Below are positions 52,131 through 61,553 of a stretch of DNA of 64,000 bases, piece after piece. Under the pieces are notes generated by a model. The model was not told where the DNA came from, did no database searches, and worked only from the letters and a program-made list of their open reading frames with translations. A program made the translations under genes and the position numbers. The stretch is from NCBI GenBank assembly GCA_944379995.1, contig CALWGF010000001.1, positions 225,006-289,005 on the forward strand, read 5' to 3'. Numbering within the stretch: position 1 is the first letter of the stretch; every line of letters starts with the position of its first letter. The DNA is from an uncultured Clostridia bacterium (GTDB taxonomy: Bacteria; Bacillota; Clostridia; Lachnospirales; Anaerotignaceae).

Positions 52131-52709
52131 ATGCAATTATTAAAAGAAAGAATTTTAAAAGACGGTGTTATTAAAAAAGGAAATGTTTTAAAAGTTGATA
52201 ATTTCCTTAATCATAAAATGGATATTGAACTTTTTGAAGAAATAGGAAAAGAATTTAAAAGAAGATTTGCCGATTGTAACATAAATAAAATTTTAACTAT
52301 TGAAGCATCTGGTATAGGTATTGCCTGTATAGTTGCACAGTCTTTTGATAAAGTACCTGTTGTTTTTGCTAAAAAAACACAGAGTATAAATATTGATGGA
52401 GATGTATATAGTACAAAAATTCAGTCTTTTACACATAATAGAGTTTATGATGTAATTGTTTCAAAGAAATTTTTAAATAAAGATGATAGAATACTTATTA
52501 TTGATGATTTTCTTGCAAATGGTTGTGCTCTTGAAGGACTTATTGACCTTGTAAAAAGCTCTGGTGCTACTATTGAGGGAATTGGTATTGTTATAGAAAA
52601 AGGTTTCCAACGTGGAGGGGATATTATACGTGAAAAAGGTATTCGTCTTGAATCACTTGCTATAATAGACTCTATGGACGACGAAAACGGAACAGTTAAT
52701 TTTAGATAA
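52131..52709 (+). CDS. xpt: Xanthine phosphoribosyltransferase
   Basis: 192 residues. Type I PRTase: [13 protein letters not shown] (~61-73), PRPP loop [19 protein letters not shown] (~123-141). Xpt-type N-terminus ([23 protein letters not shown]). It salvages xanthine to XMP, which GuaA (encoded ~5 kb upstream) turns into GMP; the oxidation route at 8-14 kb competes for the same purine pool. No purine riboswitch is seen, unlike many xpt genes. Confidence 0.95.
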   Translation: MQLLKERILKDGVIKKGNVLKVDNFLNHKMDIELFEEIGKEFKRRFADCNINKILTIEASGIGIACIVAQSFDKVPVVFAKKTQSINIDGDVYSTKIQSFTHNRVYDVIVSKKFLNKDDRILIIDDFLANGCALEGLIDLVKSSGATIEGIGIVIEKGFQRGGDIIREKGIRLESLAIIDSMDDENGTVNFR

Positions 52710-52736
52710 TAATTTTACTTATATTTATGGTATAAT

Positions 52737-52764
52737 AAAAAGACGGATTAATTTCTGTCTTTTT
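52737..52764 (+). terminator. Terminator of xpt
   Basis: Stem AAAAGACGGA / TTCTGTCTTTT (wobble), T-rich tail. Confidence 0.7.
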
Positions 52765-52794
52765 TGTTTAATAAATTAATAAGGGGTGGTATTT

Positions 52795-54486
52795 TTGAAA
52801 AAATTATTTAAAGGTTTAACAGCCTTAATTACTTCACTTGCAATTATAAATCCTGTAAATATTTTTGCTTATAATATTCCCGAAACTGTGAGAATTGGTC
52901 TTGAATATAAATATAAAAATGTTTATTCTGTACCTATAACGGAAAATAAAATATCCATAGGTATAAATGAAGATATGGAAACAGGAATTACAAGCACAAG
53001 CGGTGGTTTTTCTGTAAATGTTACAAATGAATATTTTGTAATTGCTAAAAGTGGTATAAGATATTATGATGAAGCATTAAGCAGTTGTGTAGATTATATA
53101 ACAAAAGGATATAACGCAGTACCTGCATATGTAGGTGAAAATAATTGGTCTATTTATATAGGTAGATATTCTGATTATAATAGTGCTTTTCAAGTTGCTC
53201 AAATTATAGGTGGAATTGTTTCAAATGCAGATAATGATAAAATGGTTTTAAAAGATGGTAATTCAACAATAATTGTATTTGATAATATTTATCCACAGAT
53301 TAAATCAGATAGTAGAGATTACACATTACTTGGTGATAGAAGTTATAGAGGAGTAATAGAGTTTGGTCGTTATAGTGGAAGTAATATTACAGCTGTAAAT
53401 GTTGTAGACCTTGAAGAATATCTTTATAGTGTTGTGGCCTCTGAAATGCCTGCAAGTTATGGTTTTGAAGCACTTAAGGCACAAGCAGTTGCTGCAAGAA
53501 GTTATACAATGACAAGAATGTCTGCACATAGCTCATCAGGCTATGAACTTTGTGACAATGTTCATTGTCAGGCGTATAAAGGTTATGGAGGAGAAACAGC
53601 AACAACAAATAGTGCTGTTGATGCAACAAAAGGTGTTATGGCATATTATGCAGGAAGTCCTATAAATGCTGTTTTCCACGCAAGTAGCGGTGGACATACT
53701 GATAATTCAGAAAACGTTTGGGTTAATTATTTGCCTTATTTAAGAGGTGTACCAGAATTAAATGAAATAGACATGAATACTTGGTCGAGAACATATACAG
53801 CAGCACAAATAGAGGCTATTGTTGCGGCAAATGGTGATTATGTTGGAAATGTTACTGACATTGTTTTAAGTAATATATCAGAAACAGGACATATAGTTGA
53901 AATACAAATTGTAGGTACAGCAGGAACTGTTACAGTTTCAAAAGAAGCAATACGTTCATATTTTTCATCTAATGGTGGAAGCCTTGAAAGTCGTGTGTTT
54001 ACAATAAATGGTAAAGGAACTCGTCCTTCCGGTAGTACAGGTAATTATGTTCCACCAATAGATAATAATGTAACAACTCAAACAGATAAATTTACTGTAT
54101 TAGGTAGAGATAATGTTTCTAATATTTCAAGTATTAATAATACATATGTAATATCATCACAAGGAAATGTTAAAACAGGAAATGAAACTTTAACTGTTGC
54201 AAATAGTGGTGGTATAAATAAAACATACTATACATCAAATAGTGGATATACACCAACAGGAAATAATATGTATTCTGCTTCATCACTTTCAGGAGTAGGA
54301 AGTACTATGATTATAAATTCATCTCCTGTAAGTACAGCAGATGGAAGTGGAGTATTTGTATTTGAAGGTTATGGTTGGGGACATGGTGCCGGTATGAGCC
54401 AAAAAGGTGCAAATGGTATGGCTCAGATGGGTTATACATATGACCAAATACTTAAACATTATTACACAGGAATAGAAGTTAAATAA
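52795..54486 (+). CDS. SpoIID/LytB-domain secreted protein with SPOR-like region
   Basis: 563 residues. Signal peptide (~1-25, ending NIFA). Residues ~85-160 resemble a SPOR-type peptidoglycan-binding repeat ([23 protein letters not shown]). SpoIID domain ~195-395: [34 protein letters not shown] (~203-236) with the catalytic Glu, [15 protein letters not shown] (~300-314) and C-terminal [19 protein letters not shown] (~531-549). SpoIID is a lytic transglycosylase on denuded glycan strands; this may be a sporulation or vegetative form. TTG start after AAGGGGTGG. Confidence 0.88.
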   Translation: MKKLFKGLTALITSLAIINPVNIFAYNIPETVRIGLEYKYKNVYSVPITENKISIGINEDMETGITSTSGGFSVNVTNEYFVIAKSGIRYYDEALSSCVDYITKGYNAVPAYVGENNWSIYIGRYSDYNSAFQVAQIIGGIVSNADNDKMVLKDGNSTIIVFDNIYPQIKSDSRDYTLLGDRSYRGVIEFGRYSGSNITAVNVVDLEEYLYSVVASEMPASYGFEALKAQAVAARSYTMTRMSAHSSSGYELCDNVHCQAYKGYGGETATTNSAVDATKGVMAYYAGSPINAVFHASSGGHTDNSENVWVNYLPYLRGVPELNEIDMNTWSRTYTAAQIEAIVAANGDYVGNVTDIVLSNISETGHIVEIQIVGTAGTVTVSKEAIRSYFSSNGGSLESRVFTINGKGTRPSGSTGNYVPPIDNNVTTQTDKFTVLGRDNVSNISSINNTYVISSQGNVKTGNETLTVANSGGINKTYYTSNSGYTPTGNNMYSASSLSGVGSTMIINSSPVSTADGSGVFVFEGYGWGHGAGMSQKGANGMAQMGYTYDQILKHYYTGIEVK

Positions 54487-54503
54487 GAAAGATTGGAGAT
54501 AAA

Positions 54504-55550
54504 ATGAAAACAAGTGATTTTTATTATGATTTACCAGAAGAACTTATTGCACAAGAGCCTTTAAAAGATAGGTCATCATCAAGACTTCTTGTGCTTGATA
54601 GAGAAACTGGTGAAATTGAACATAAAATATTTAAAGATATAACAAATTATCTCAAAGAAGGAGATTGTATTGTAATTAATGATACAAAAGTACTTCCTGC
54701 TCGTCTTATAGGTGAAAGAGTAGGAACAGGTGCAAAAGTCGAAATACTTCTTCTTGTAAGAAAAGATATTAATACTTGGGAAGTGCTTGTTAAACCAGGT
54801 AAAAAAGCTCGTCCGGGAGATAAAATATCATTTGGTGGAGGAAAACTTGTTGCCGAAATACTTGAAACAATAGAAGGCGGAAACAGAATTATAAAATTCC
54901 ATTATGATGGAGTTTTTGAAAATATAATTGAGGAGCTTGGTGAAATGCCTCTTCCTCCATATATTACACATAAACTTGAAGATAGAAATCGTTATCAAAC
55001 AGTATATGCTGAACACGATGGTTCTGCTGCTGCACCTACTGCTGGGCTTCATTTTACACCAGAACTTATTGAAAAAATACAAAATATGGGTGTAAAAATT
55101 GCTCATGTTACACTTCATGTAGGTCTTGGAACATTTCGTCCTGTAAAAGTTGATGATGTTACAAATCATGAAATGCATTCTGAATACTATGTTGTTGAAA
55201 AATCTCAAGCAGATATAATAAATGAAACAAAGAAAAATGGTGGCAGAGTTATAGCTGTTGGAACTACAAGTACAAGAACACTTGAGTCTGTTACTGATGA
55301 AAATGGTGTTGTTCATGAAGGTAGTGGTTGGACAAAAATATTTATATATCCAGGATATAAATTTAAAGCTATTGATTGTCTTATAACAAATTTCCACCTT
55401 CCAGAGTCAACACTTATTATGCTTGTTTCTGCTCTTGCAGGAAAAGAAAATGTATTTAAGGCTTATGAAATAGCTGTTAAAGAAAAATATAGGTTCTTTA
55501 GTTTTGGTGACGCTATGTTTATACAGGTCGGGGCAAAAAAAGATAAATAA
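54504..55550 (+). CDS. queA: S-adenosylmethionine:tRNA ribosyltransferase-isomerase QueA
   Basis: 348 residues, full length. N-terminal [28 protein letters not shown] (~6-33) and [11 protein letters not shown] (~174-184), [13 protein letters not shown] (~200-212), [19 protein letters not shown]. It adds the ribosyl moiety of SAM to preQ1-tRNA in queuosine synthesis. 17 bp after the SpoIID gene. tgt usually follows queA; here a mobile element begins directly after it. Confidence 0.97.
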   Translation: MKTSDFYYDLPEELIAQEPLKDRSSSRLLVLDRETGEIEHKIFKDITNYLKEGDCIVINDTKVLPARLIGERVGTGAKVEILLLVRKDINTWEVLVKPGKKARPGDKISFGGGKLVAEILETIEGGNRIIKFHYDGVFENIIEELGEMPLPPYITHKLEDRNRYQTVYAEHDGSAAAPTAGLHFTPELIEKIQNMGVKIAHVTLHVGLGTFRPVKVDDVTNHEMHSEYYVVEKSQADIINETKKNGGRVIAVGTTSTRTLESVTDENGVVHEGSGWTKIFIYPGYKFKAIDCLITNFHLPESTLIMLVSALAGKENVFKAYEIAVKEKYRFFSFGDAMFIQVGAKKDK

Positions 55551-55559
55551 AATACTTAA

Positions 55560-55592
55560 AAAACCCTTGAAATTAAGGCTTTCAAGGGTTTT
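55560..55592 (+). terminator. Terminator of queA
   Basis: Perfect stem AAAACCCTTGAAA / TTTCAAGGGTTTT, loop TTAAGGC; six bases before the recombinase stop. Confidence 0.9.
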
Positions 55593-55597
55593 ATTGT

Positions 55598-57301
55598 TTA
55601 TTTATCTTTATACAAAAAATGCTGTGTTATACCATTTTTAAAGCAAATTTCGGTTACTTTTCCGTCTTTTATGCAAAAGTTTTGTACAAGACTGTGGATA
55701 AATTGTTGAAGGATTTTATGGTCAAGATTTTTCAAAAGTTTCTTATAATTTACAGTTCTTTGGTTTTGTAATTCATTTGAAAGTATGAAATAAGAGGCTT
55801 TTTTAATAAATTCTTCATCGTTTAATTCAAAGCTAATATCTTGATTTTCAAAATGTTTTAAATCTTCTTCAATTTTATTTATGTTGTCTGTAATTATTTT
55901 TTGTTCTTTTAAAAATTCTGTTTCTGAAAGAGTAGCATCATCATATAAAAATAATGATTTTAATCTACTTAAAGCACGTTCTTGTCTTCTTTTTTCATTT
56001 AAAAGAATATCTTTTTCAACATTTATATTTTCTGTAATTATAGAAGGGGCAAATATATCTTCATTATGATAACCTTTAAAACTGTTATACATTTCTATAA
56101 GACCAGCAGGTTCAATAGCTTCTACATCTTCTAAATAAGGACCTCTTAAAAGTTTCTTTTCAAATACTTCAATAGATGTACTTTCACCAAAAGAGGAGTA
56201 AGCCTTAAATATATTAAAAATATAATTTAATACAAATGGACCAAGAGTTGCATCTGAAATATATTTATTTTTACAATCATTAAACCTTCTACGTCTTGAG
56301 CAGGAATATATAGAAGGTCGCCAACCTGAAGAACGTGGTTTATCTACATCAGCTATAAATTTAGAACCACATTCACCACATATTAAAAGGTTTGAAAATA
56401 TATGAACGTGAGAATAATTTCTTAAACCTTTACCATAAGCCTTGGAATGTAGTTTGTTTTGACATATATTAAATAGTTCAGTATCAATAATAGGTATATG
56501 ATGATTTTCTATTAAAATCCAATCTTCTTCGTCTTTATATTTTTTAGAACCTTTATAATCATGTCTATTATATCTATATGAGCCACAATAAAAAGGATTA
56601 TTTAATATTATATGTAATGTAGTAGAACTCCAAGGTTTATTATTGCGTGTAAAAATTTGTTTTTCATTTAGGTATTTAGCTATATTTAATAAAGAATTTC
56701 CTTCAGAATACATTTCAAATATTATCTGAACAATATCAGCTTCCTTTTCTATTATAGAAAACTCTTTACTTTCACTATCCCAAGAATAACCAAAAGGCAC
56801 TCGACCACCATTCCATTGACCTGTGCCAGCTCTTGAAATCATAACAGATGTAACACGTTCTGACGTCATATTCCTTTCAAGTTCTGCAAATATAAGAATT
56901 ATTTTTAACATAGCTTCTCCCATAGCAGAGCCTGTGTCAAATTGCTCATTTTTACTTATGAATATTACTCCAAGTTTTTTTAATTCTGAATACATAGAAG
57001 CGAAATCAAGAAGGTTTCGGCTTATTCTATCTATCTTCCAAACAAGTATATGAGAAAATTCACCGTTACGGATTTTAGTCATCATACGCTGAAAAGCAGG
57101 ACGCATTGTGTTTTTACCACTATATCCGGCATCTTCAAAAACTTCTACATTTTCAATATTTAAAGCATATTTTGCATAATTTATAAGTTCCATACGTTGT
57201 ACTGGAAGACTATCTTTGTCCACCTGATGAGATGTTGAAACTCTTATGTATATTGCTACTTTTTTTGAATTTATAGCATCTAATTTAGAATTTTTACTCA
57301 T
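55598..57301 (-). CDS. Large serine recombinase (integrase/TnpX type)
   Basis: 567 residues. Resolvase domain with catalytic Ser in VAIYIRVSTSHQ (~15-26), DAGYSGKNTMRPAFQRMM and WKIDRISRN (active-site Arg). Recombinase domain: RVPFGYSWDSESKEF and a zinc ribbon CGECGSKF...YSCSRRRRFNDCKN (~310-350), then a coiled coil and C-terminal helices. It integrates and excises the element at att sites. ATG at 57301 follows GAAAGGAA; the frame is open further up, but that region holds a dyad and terminator. Gene points outward, to queA. Confidence 0.95.
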   Translation of the reverse strand: MSKNSKLDAINSKKVAIYIRVSTSHQVDKDSLPVQRMELINYAKYALNIENVEVFEDAGYSGKNTMRPAFQRMMTKIRNGEFSHILVWKIDRISRNLLDFASMYSELKKLGVIFISKNEQFDTGSAMGEAMLKIILIFAELERNMTSERVTSVMISRAGTGQWNGGRVPFGYSWDSESKEFSIIEKEADIVQIIFEMYSEGNSLLNIAKYLNEKQIFTRNNKPWSSTTLHIILNNPFYCGSYRYNRHDYKGSKKYKDEEDWILIENHHIPIIDTELFNICQNKLHSKAYGKGLRNYSHVHIFSNLLICGECGSKFIADVDKPRSSGWRPSIYSCSRRRRFNDCKNKYISDATLGPFVLNYIFNIFKAYSSFGESTSIEVFEKKLLRGPYLEDVEAIEPAGLIEMYNSFKGYHNEDIFAPSIITENINVEKDILLNEKRRQERALSRLKSLFLYDDATLSETEFLKEQKIITDNINKIEEDLKHFENQDISFELNDEEFIKKASYFILSNELQNQRTVNYKKLLKNLDHKILQQFIHSLVQNFCIKDGKVTEICFKNGITQHFLYKDK

Positions 57302-57368
57302 TATATCATTCCTTTCTTTCGAAAAAAGGGTATAAAAATAACACCCATATTGCAGAGTGTCTTTTAAA

Positions 57369-57405
57369 ATGATATAATAACCTTGCTGAGGGGTTATTAT
57401 GTCAT
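57369..57405. promoter_or_regulatory. 14-bp imperfect dyad upstream of the recombinase
   Basis: ATGATATAATAACC and GGTTATTATGTCAT (one mismatch) with a 9-base centre (57383-57391), 67 bp before the recombinase start. It could be a recombinase-binding/operator site or an RNA hairpin in the leader. Confidence 0.5.
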
Positions 57406-57439
57406 TGTAGACACAACAGTCTATGGGATATATACCTTT

Positions 57440-57472
57440 AAAAGTCCTTGTGTTGGTAGCACAGGGGCTTTT
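57440..57472 (-). terminator. Terminator after the YgiT-type gene
   Basis: On the minus strand, stem AAAAGCCCCTGTG / CACAAGGACTTTT, loop CTACCAA; overlaps into the end of the upstream gene by a few bases at most. Confidence 0.7.
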
Positions 57473-57479
57473 TCTATTT

Positions 57480-57710
57480 TTAAGCAACTTTATCACTATA
57501 ATGAACAACTGCAATTTCAGTAAGTGCATTTTTTGTTATATTTATAATTTCTTCAAGTCTTTTGGCAACGTCATTTGAGTAGGAAACTTCACCACATTGT
57601 GTGCATACTTGTGAAGGTACATCTTTAACAATAATAATGCAATTTCCTAAGTCGACTATGAAATTTGTAAGTTTATCTTCCAAAGTACCTTTACACATAA
57701 AACAAGTCAT
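57480..57710 (-). CDS. YgiT-type zinc finger protein (antitoxin-like)
   Basis: 76 residues. CFMC (~3-6) and CTQCGE (~36-41) form a CxxC..CxxC zinc finger as in the N-terminal half of MqsA/YgiT; the C-terminal XRE half of full MqsA is missing. The partner DUF4258 gene lies two bases upstream, so this is a MqsRA-like module with the toxin first. Confidence 0.8.
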   Translation of the reverse strand: MTCFMCKGTLEDKLTNFIVDLGNCIIIVKDVPSQVCTQCGEVSYSNDVAKRLEEIINITKNALTEIAVVHYSDKVA

Positions 57711-57712
57711 TG

Positions 57713-58030
57713 TTATTTCTCCTTTCTTACTTTAAAATCGTTAGACCAAAGTTCTGTACTTGGGTAATAAGCTGTTATAAGCCAAAGTTCTTCACCATTT
57801 GAACCACATACAACGTGAAGATGTTTATTTTCTATGGTTAAACCAAGCACAAGACAACTTGGATAAGGATAATCAGAAGGGTATTCTTCTATAATTTCAC
57901 CATTTAAAAGAGCACTTTCCACATCTGACATACTTATATTTCTTTGAGTTAACCTTATAAATATATGATTAGTCCATCGAAGTTTTTTATTCTCACATAA
58001 ATTTTTAATTATTTCTATTGTAAGTTCCAA
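57713..58030 (-). CDS. DUF4258 protein (toxin-like partner)
   Basis: 105 residues from a TTG seven bases after AAAAGAGG; the frame extends to another TTG at 58048 within that site. DUF4258 features: LRWTNHIFIRLTQRNISMSDVESALLNGEIIEEYPSDYPYPSCLVLG and HVVCGSNGEELWLITAYYPS, an RelE/MqsR-like fold. In most genomes DUF4258 is followed by a YgiT zinc finger, as here. Toxicity is likely but unproven. Confidence 0.78.
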   Translation of the reverse strand: MELTIEIIKNLCENKKLRWTNHIFIRLTQRNISMSDVESALLNGEIIEEYPSDYPYPSCLVLGLTIENKHLHVVCGSNGEELWLITAYYPSTELWSNDFKVRKEK

Positions 58031-58066
58031 TATATTACCTCTTTTCAAAACTAATGAAATATAGTT

Positions 58067-58438
58067 TTAAAGTACTTTTTCTGAAATAAGTTTTCCTATT
58101 TCAAGAGCGTTATTTTCTCCGGAAAACTCAAATTTTACTTTACCAAGACCTGAAAAATAAATTTCAAGTTCACTATCCATATCAAATGTTCCAGCTGTTT
58201 TTATTGAAAAAGCCTGTATCTTTGAGTAAGGAAGAGAAGTAAAATCTTTTTTCTTACCTGTAATACCTTGTACATTTAATGCAATTATACGTTTATTTGT
58301 AAATGTAACAGAGTCCCTTATAGTCTGATATTGTGATAATACTTCTTCACCTGTAATAAGTAAAGGTTCAATTACTTTGGTATCAGGTTTTTTTGAACGA
58401 GTTAATTTGAATACTGAATCACTGTTAAAGTCTATCAT
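58067..58438 (-). CDS. Bacterial PH-domain protein
   Basis: 123 residues with a bacterial pleckstrin-homology-like fold: LITGEEVLSQYQTIRDSVTFTNKRIIALNVQG, then KKDFTSLPYSKIQAFSIKTAGTFDMDSELEIYF and a C-terminal helix (NALEIGKLISEKVL). ATG at 58438 with ATGGAGGC upstream. Such proteins are widespread small cytosolic proteins of unknown function. It is in the cargo cluster. Confidence 0.82.
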   Translation of the reverse strand: MIDFNSDSVFKLTRSKKPDTKVIEPLLITGEEVLSQYQTIRDSVTFTNKRIIALNVQGITGKKKDFTSLPYSKIQAFSIKTAGTFDMDSELEIYFSGLGKVKFEFSGENNALEIGKLISEKVL

Positions 58439-58480
58439 ATATAGCCTCCATATTATTATGTTATTAAACATTTTAGTTCA

Positions 58481-59008
58481 TCAATTTATAGTAAATCCAA
58501 GCTCCTGAAGAGATTCTTTTATCTGTTCAAGATTTGCTTGTGTAGCTTCATCTTCAACTTTTTCAACTCCACGATATACATATTTAACAGTTTGATATGC
58601 ATCCATTCCAAGATTATAATAATGATTTGGAGCAGTATCTTTAAATCCTCTTTCAAGATAATATCCATAATACATAGTTTTTTCCATAGTTTCATTATCA
58701 GTAAAATAGTTAGGATAATTGTCTACTAAAAATTGTACAGCTTCATCTTTTATTTCATCTGAAAAACCATTTTTTTCAATATCATCTTTTACTTCATAAT
58801 AAAGATAATCAACCATTGCACTTGTATTAGGTTCAGGAACTTCTGTTTCTGTTTCAGTTTCTGTTCCAGATGAAGTTTCTGTTGTTTCATTTACTTCTTG
58901 TGTTTGCTGTGTTGTATTTTGAGTTTGTTCTTCATTAGACTCTTTTGAACCACAAGCTGTTAAAGATAAAGTCAAAATAAGAGATGCAAATAATAATCTT
59001 TTTTTCAT
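58481..59008 (-). CDS. Lipoprotein cargo, paralogue of 29280-29702
   Basis: 175 residues: signal and lipobox LTAC (Cys ~19), a long Glu/Thr/Gln-rich linker (~22-65), then the same helical domain as the chromosomal lipoprotein at 29.3 kb (DEAVQFLVDNYPNYFTDNETMEKTMYYG). Linker longer than in the chromosomal copy. Its place on a mobile element suggests a surface function useful to element or host, such as exclusion; this is inference. Confidence 0.78.
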   Translation of the reverse strand: MKKRLLFASLILTLSLTACGSKESNEEQTQNTTQQTQEVNETTETSSGTETETETEVPEPNTSAMVDYLYYEVKDDIEKNGFSDEIKDEAVQFLVDNYPNYFTDNETMEKTMYYGYYLERGFKDTAPNHYYNLGMDAYQTVKYVYRGVEKVEDEATQANLEQIKESLQELGFTIN

Positions 59009-59027
59009 AAAATACACTCCTTAAATA

Positions 59028-60005
59028 TTAATAACATTTTCCACAAGGTTCTAATCCTTGTGCCTCTGCTTCTTCCAATGTTATTTGTGCAGGTGAGTTC
59101 ATACCACTACAAGTAGATTTGCTATGATATTTACTGCCTGTTGAAGATACCCAAACCATAGGAACATAATCTTTTTTAATTCGTTCAAGTAATTCTTGCT
59201 TTCTAGCAAGTTTTTCAGCTTCTTCTTGAGCAAGACGTTCAGCTTCGGCTTTTTCTTCTGCAATTCTTGCTTCATCTATTACTGTAATAGTCAATGGATT
59301 ACTTTCTACATCACCACTTTTTGCTGTTATAGTGGCTGTTCCTTCTTTTTTACTTATTATTTTTATAGCATCATCTGTTGTTTCTAGTTTAATAACATCT
59401 TCATTATCAGTTATGTATTCTATTTCAGTATTTGCATTATCAGGTGTAACTGTGATAGATATATTTTGATTTTTATATATATCCATTTCAGCTGATTGTG
59501 CTGTAATTTCAATTTTTTCAACAGGTATAACCGGATTTAATATCCAGTTTCCTAAAACTATAATAGATATTACACCAACTATTCCGGATACTATATCCCA
59601 ATATTTCTTTTTATCTTGGTCAACAATTTTTTTACGCCATACTGCAAAATATAATATAGTTGGAATAATTGTAAAACGAAATACTGTACGGAAAAATATA
59701 AGTGCAATAATTATTATTGTTATCAACATATTTGTTTTTTTACTTACTGGCTTATTAGGTCCTTGTGTTGGTGAAGGTTCATTATTAGACCTTTGACTAC
59801 TTTGGCGATTACTTCCACCTAAATTTGTAGTACTAGAATATGAAATTCCAGAGCCGGGAATACCAACAGTCGTTGTTGCTCTACCTTTAGAGTTTACAGA
59901 AAACCTTGCTCCACGAGTGCCAGCTGATATACCAACACTATTTTTATTAATATTTAATTTTACCCCTGGTGCAATTTTAATACTTTTCCTAAATTTAAAG
60001 CCCAT
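59028..60005 (-). CDS. DUF4236 membrane protein with Big-like domain and Cys tail
   Basis: 325 residues. N-terminal DUF4236 (MGFKFRKSIKIAPGVKLNIN...SVGISAGTRGARFSVNSKGRATTTVGIPGSGISYSS), low-complexity Ser/Asn/Gln linker, two hydrophobic segments (~93-115, ~118-155), a Big_2-like Ig fold (~175-245), a Glu/Ala coiled coil, and a C-terminal YHSKSTCSGM..LEPCGKC motif that may bind metal, as in Ada/thermonuclease-linked tails. Strong AAGGGGG. Function unknown. Confidence 0.78.
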   Translation of the reverse strand: MGFKFRKSIKIAPGVKLNINKNSVGISAGTRGARFSVNSKGRATTTVGIPGSGISYSSTTNLGGSNRQSSQRSNNEPSPTQGPNKPVSKKTNMLITIIIIALIFFRTVFRFTIIPTILYFAVWRKKIVDQDKKKYWDIVSGIVGVISIIVLGNWILNPVIPVEKIEITAQSAEMDIYKNQNISITVTPDNANTEIEYITDNEDVIKLETTDDAIKIISKKEGTATITAKSGDVESNPLTITVIDEARIAEEKAEAERLAQEEAEKLARKQELLERIKKDYVPMVWVSSTGSKYHSKSTCSGMNSPAQITLEEAEAQGLEPCGKCY

Positions 60006-60028
60006 AATAATGCCCCCTTATTTTTTTA

Positions 60029-60562
60029 TTATGCTTTTTTCCTTTTTGTATCTTCTGATACTGATGATGTTTTTACCCTTCTTTCAGCTTCAAGTTCAAG
60101 GCGATATGCTTCCAGTTCTTTTTCTATTTCATCATCAGTAAGAGCATTAGGATTTATTATTTCAGAGTGTTCTTTTTCTTTATCATCTTTTTTATCTTCA
60201 TTTAAGAAATACTCTTTGAAATGATTAATAATATCCTGACGCATATTTTCTGGAAGACTGAAATAAGCCTTTACTATTTCTTTTTCAAGATTTGTAGCCT
60301 TTTTTAATTCTAAGTAATCATCAAGACTAAATGTATCATCTTGAACAAACATTTCACCTTCACCATATTTAAGCCAATTTTCATTAACATTGAATTTTTC
60401 GCAGATAAGTTTATAAATAGGTTCTTTTTGTTCAGGTCTTTTAAGACGATTTAATTCTATATTGACCACAGAACTTTCTGAAATTCCTATTTTTTCTCCG
60501 AAAGCTCTACGAGATAAATTTAATGTTTTGCGTAGCTCATATACTCTTTCTGGAATATCCAC
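60029..60562 (-). CDS. CI-like XRE repressor
   Basis: 177 residues. HTH ~3-60 (LRKTLNLSRRAFGEKIGISESSVVNIELNRLKRPEQKEPIYKLICEKFNVN), then GEGEMF and an acidic, coiled-coil C-terminus without a LexA-type protease domain. GTG start nine bases after AAAGGAGG. Faces the early genes across a region with mirrored promoters. Likely master repressor of the element, and likely to head the cargo transcript. Confidence 0.88.
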   Translation of the reverse strand: MDIPERVYELRKTLNLSRRAFGEKIGISESSVVNIELNRLKRPEQKEPIYKLICEKFNVNENWLKYGEGEMFVQDDTFSLDDYLELKKATNLEKEIVKAYFSLPENMRQDIINHFKEYFLNEDKKDDKEKEHSEIINPNALTDDEIEKELEAYRLELEAERRVKTSSVSEDTKRKKA

Positions 60563-60597
60563 ATAAGAAACCTCCTTTCCATATTTAATTTATTATG

Positions 60598-60687
60598 ATT
60601 ATATCACTGCTATTCTTGTTAGTCAACAAAATAATTTTTTTAAAAAACAAAAAACTTATTGACTAACAAGAATAAATGTTATACAAT
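60598..60687. promoter_or_regulatory. Divergent promoters with mirrored 16-bp operators
   Basis: TATTCTTGTTAGTCAA (60611-60626) and its exact complement TTGACTAACAAGAATA (60659-60674) each include a -35. Minus: TTGACT and TATAAT (60603-60598), 17 bp apart. Plus: TTGACT and TACAAT (60682-60687), 17 bp apart. The repressor can thus shut both promoters alike. A partial third copy, TCAACAAGAA, lies near 60695. Confidence 0.88.
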
Positions 60688-60718
60688 CTATTCATCAACA
60701 AGAAAAGAGGTAGTTAAA

Positions 60719-60889
60719 ATGTTAAAAGAAAAAAGTACTGAAACTTTCATCAAAAGTAAATACAGAGAAGAAAGTGACAATTTTATGGAATTCTTAAGTA
60801 AACTAGATGAAAAGACACAAATCTATATACATGGTTATATAGACGGACAGAAAGATAAATACTTAGAAAGTTCTAATAAGTCAGCATAA
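60719..60889 (+). CDS. Small early gene product, unknown
   Basis: 56 residues, not recognised; helical, charged (MLKEKSTETFIKSKYREESD...LDEKTQIYIHGYIDGQKDK). First gene behind the repressed plus promoter, where Cro or an antirepressor would be. No clear HTH. ATG at 60719 after AAAGAGG; the frame is open up to the operator but that part is upstream of the ribosome site. Confidence 0.65.
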   Translation: MLKEKSTETFIKSKYREESDNFMEFLSKLDEKTQIYIHGYIDGQKDKYLESSNKSA

Positions 60890-60905
60890 AGGGGGTGATA
60901 AATAT

Positions 60906-61172
60906 ATGTATACAGTAATTACATCAGTAGGAGAAATAGACATTGAAAGTATTTGTAATATAAATAAAGAATTATATTCACAAATGGAAGGTCAAGACAG
61001 AATAAAAGTAATGAATAATATAGAGCCTAAACATTTTACAATAGCTGTAAATAAGGCTATTGAAGAAGAAAAATGTATTGAGATATTAAAAAGAAATGCT
61101 CCACATATTAGTAGGATAAATGTTTCCTATCATGAATATTGTGAAGCATTGGCTAAGTACTTATTTATTTAA
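60906..61172 (+). CDS. Early small protein, unknown
   Basis: 88 residues, not recognised, mixed a/b (MYTVITSVGEIDIESICNINKELYSQ...). Ribosome site AAAGGGGGTG. Second gene of the early operon. Confidence 0.6.
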   Translation: MYTVITSVGEIDIESICNINKELYSQMEGQDRIKVMNNIEPKHFTIAVNKAIEEEKCIEILKRNAPHISRINVSYHEYCEALAKYLFI

Positions 61173-61262
61173 CTTAAGAATTTAAGTTTCATAAAACATC
61201 ATACCTTCAAAAAGTAAATATATAAAAGAAATAAATAAAAAATTAAATAAAGGGTGATAAAG

Positions 61263-61541
61263 TTGATTGAATTTAAAATGAAAGATGGAAAGTCAAAGTT
61301 TCAAGTAGAAGGTAATCCAATATTGATTTTATCAGAGGCAGTAGCATTTTCAAGGTCGATATCACGATTAATTTCAAATAAAGAGTGTGATAAAGAATTA
61401 AAAAATTTATACAAAGAAATCTATGAAGAGGGGATAAATGAAGCCTTAGATGATAAATTTGATATGGAAACATTTATAAATTATGCAGTTATGAGAGTTA
61501 ATAACTATAATATTTCAGCAGAATTAGATAAAAAGAGCTAA
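61263..61541 (+). CDS. Small protein, likely related to the next gene
   Basis: 92 residues starting at a TTG seven bases after AAAGGGTG (frame open from a GTG at 61254). Shares with the next protein the layout MI-x-F...F-x-x-EG...I...A/S..F...S..I followed by two helices. Unknown family, perhaps the small phage/IME proteins that cap the early operon. Confidence 0.6.
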   Translation: MIEFKMKDGKSKFQVEGNPILILSEAVAFSRSISRLISNKECDKELKNLYKEIYEEGINEALDDKFDMETFINYAVMRVNNYNISAELDKKS

Positions 61542-61553
61542 GGAGAGGTCAAA

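Noticed and set aside
54828..55397. 189-codon open frame on - inside queA
   Set aside because: Antisense shadow rich in Cys/Phe/Tyr/Asn, without ribosome site or family features.
55551..55640. Left attachment site (attL) of the mobile element
   Set aside because: Without the right junction no direct repeat can be established; the queA terminator dyad is not evidence for an att site.
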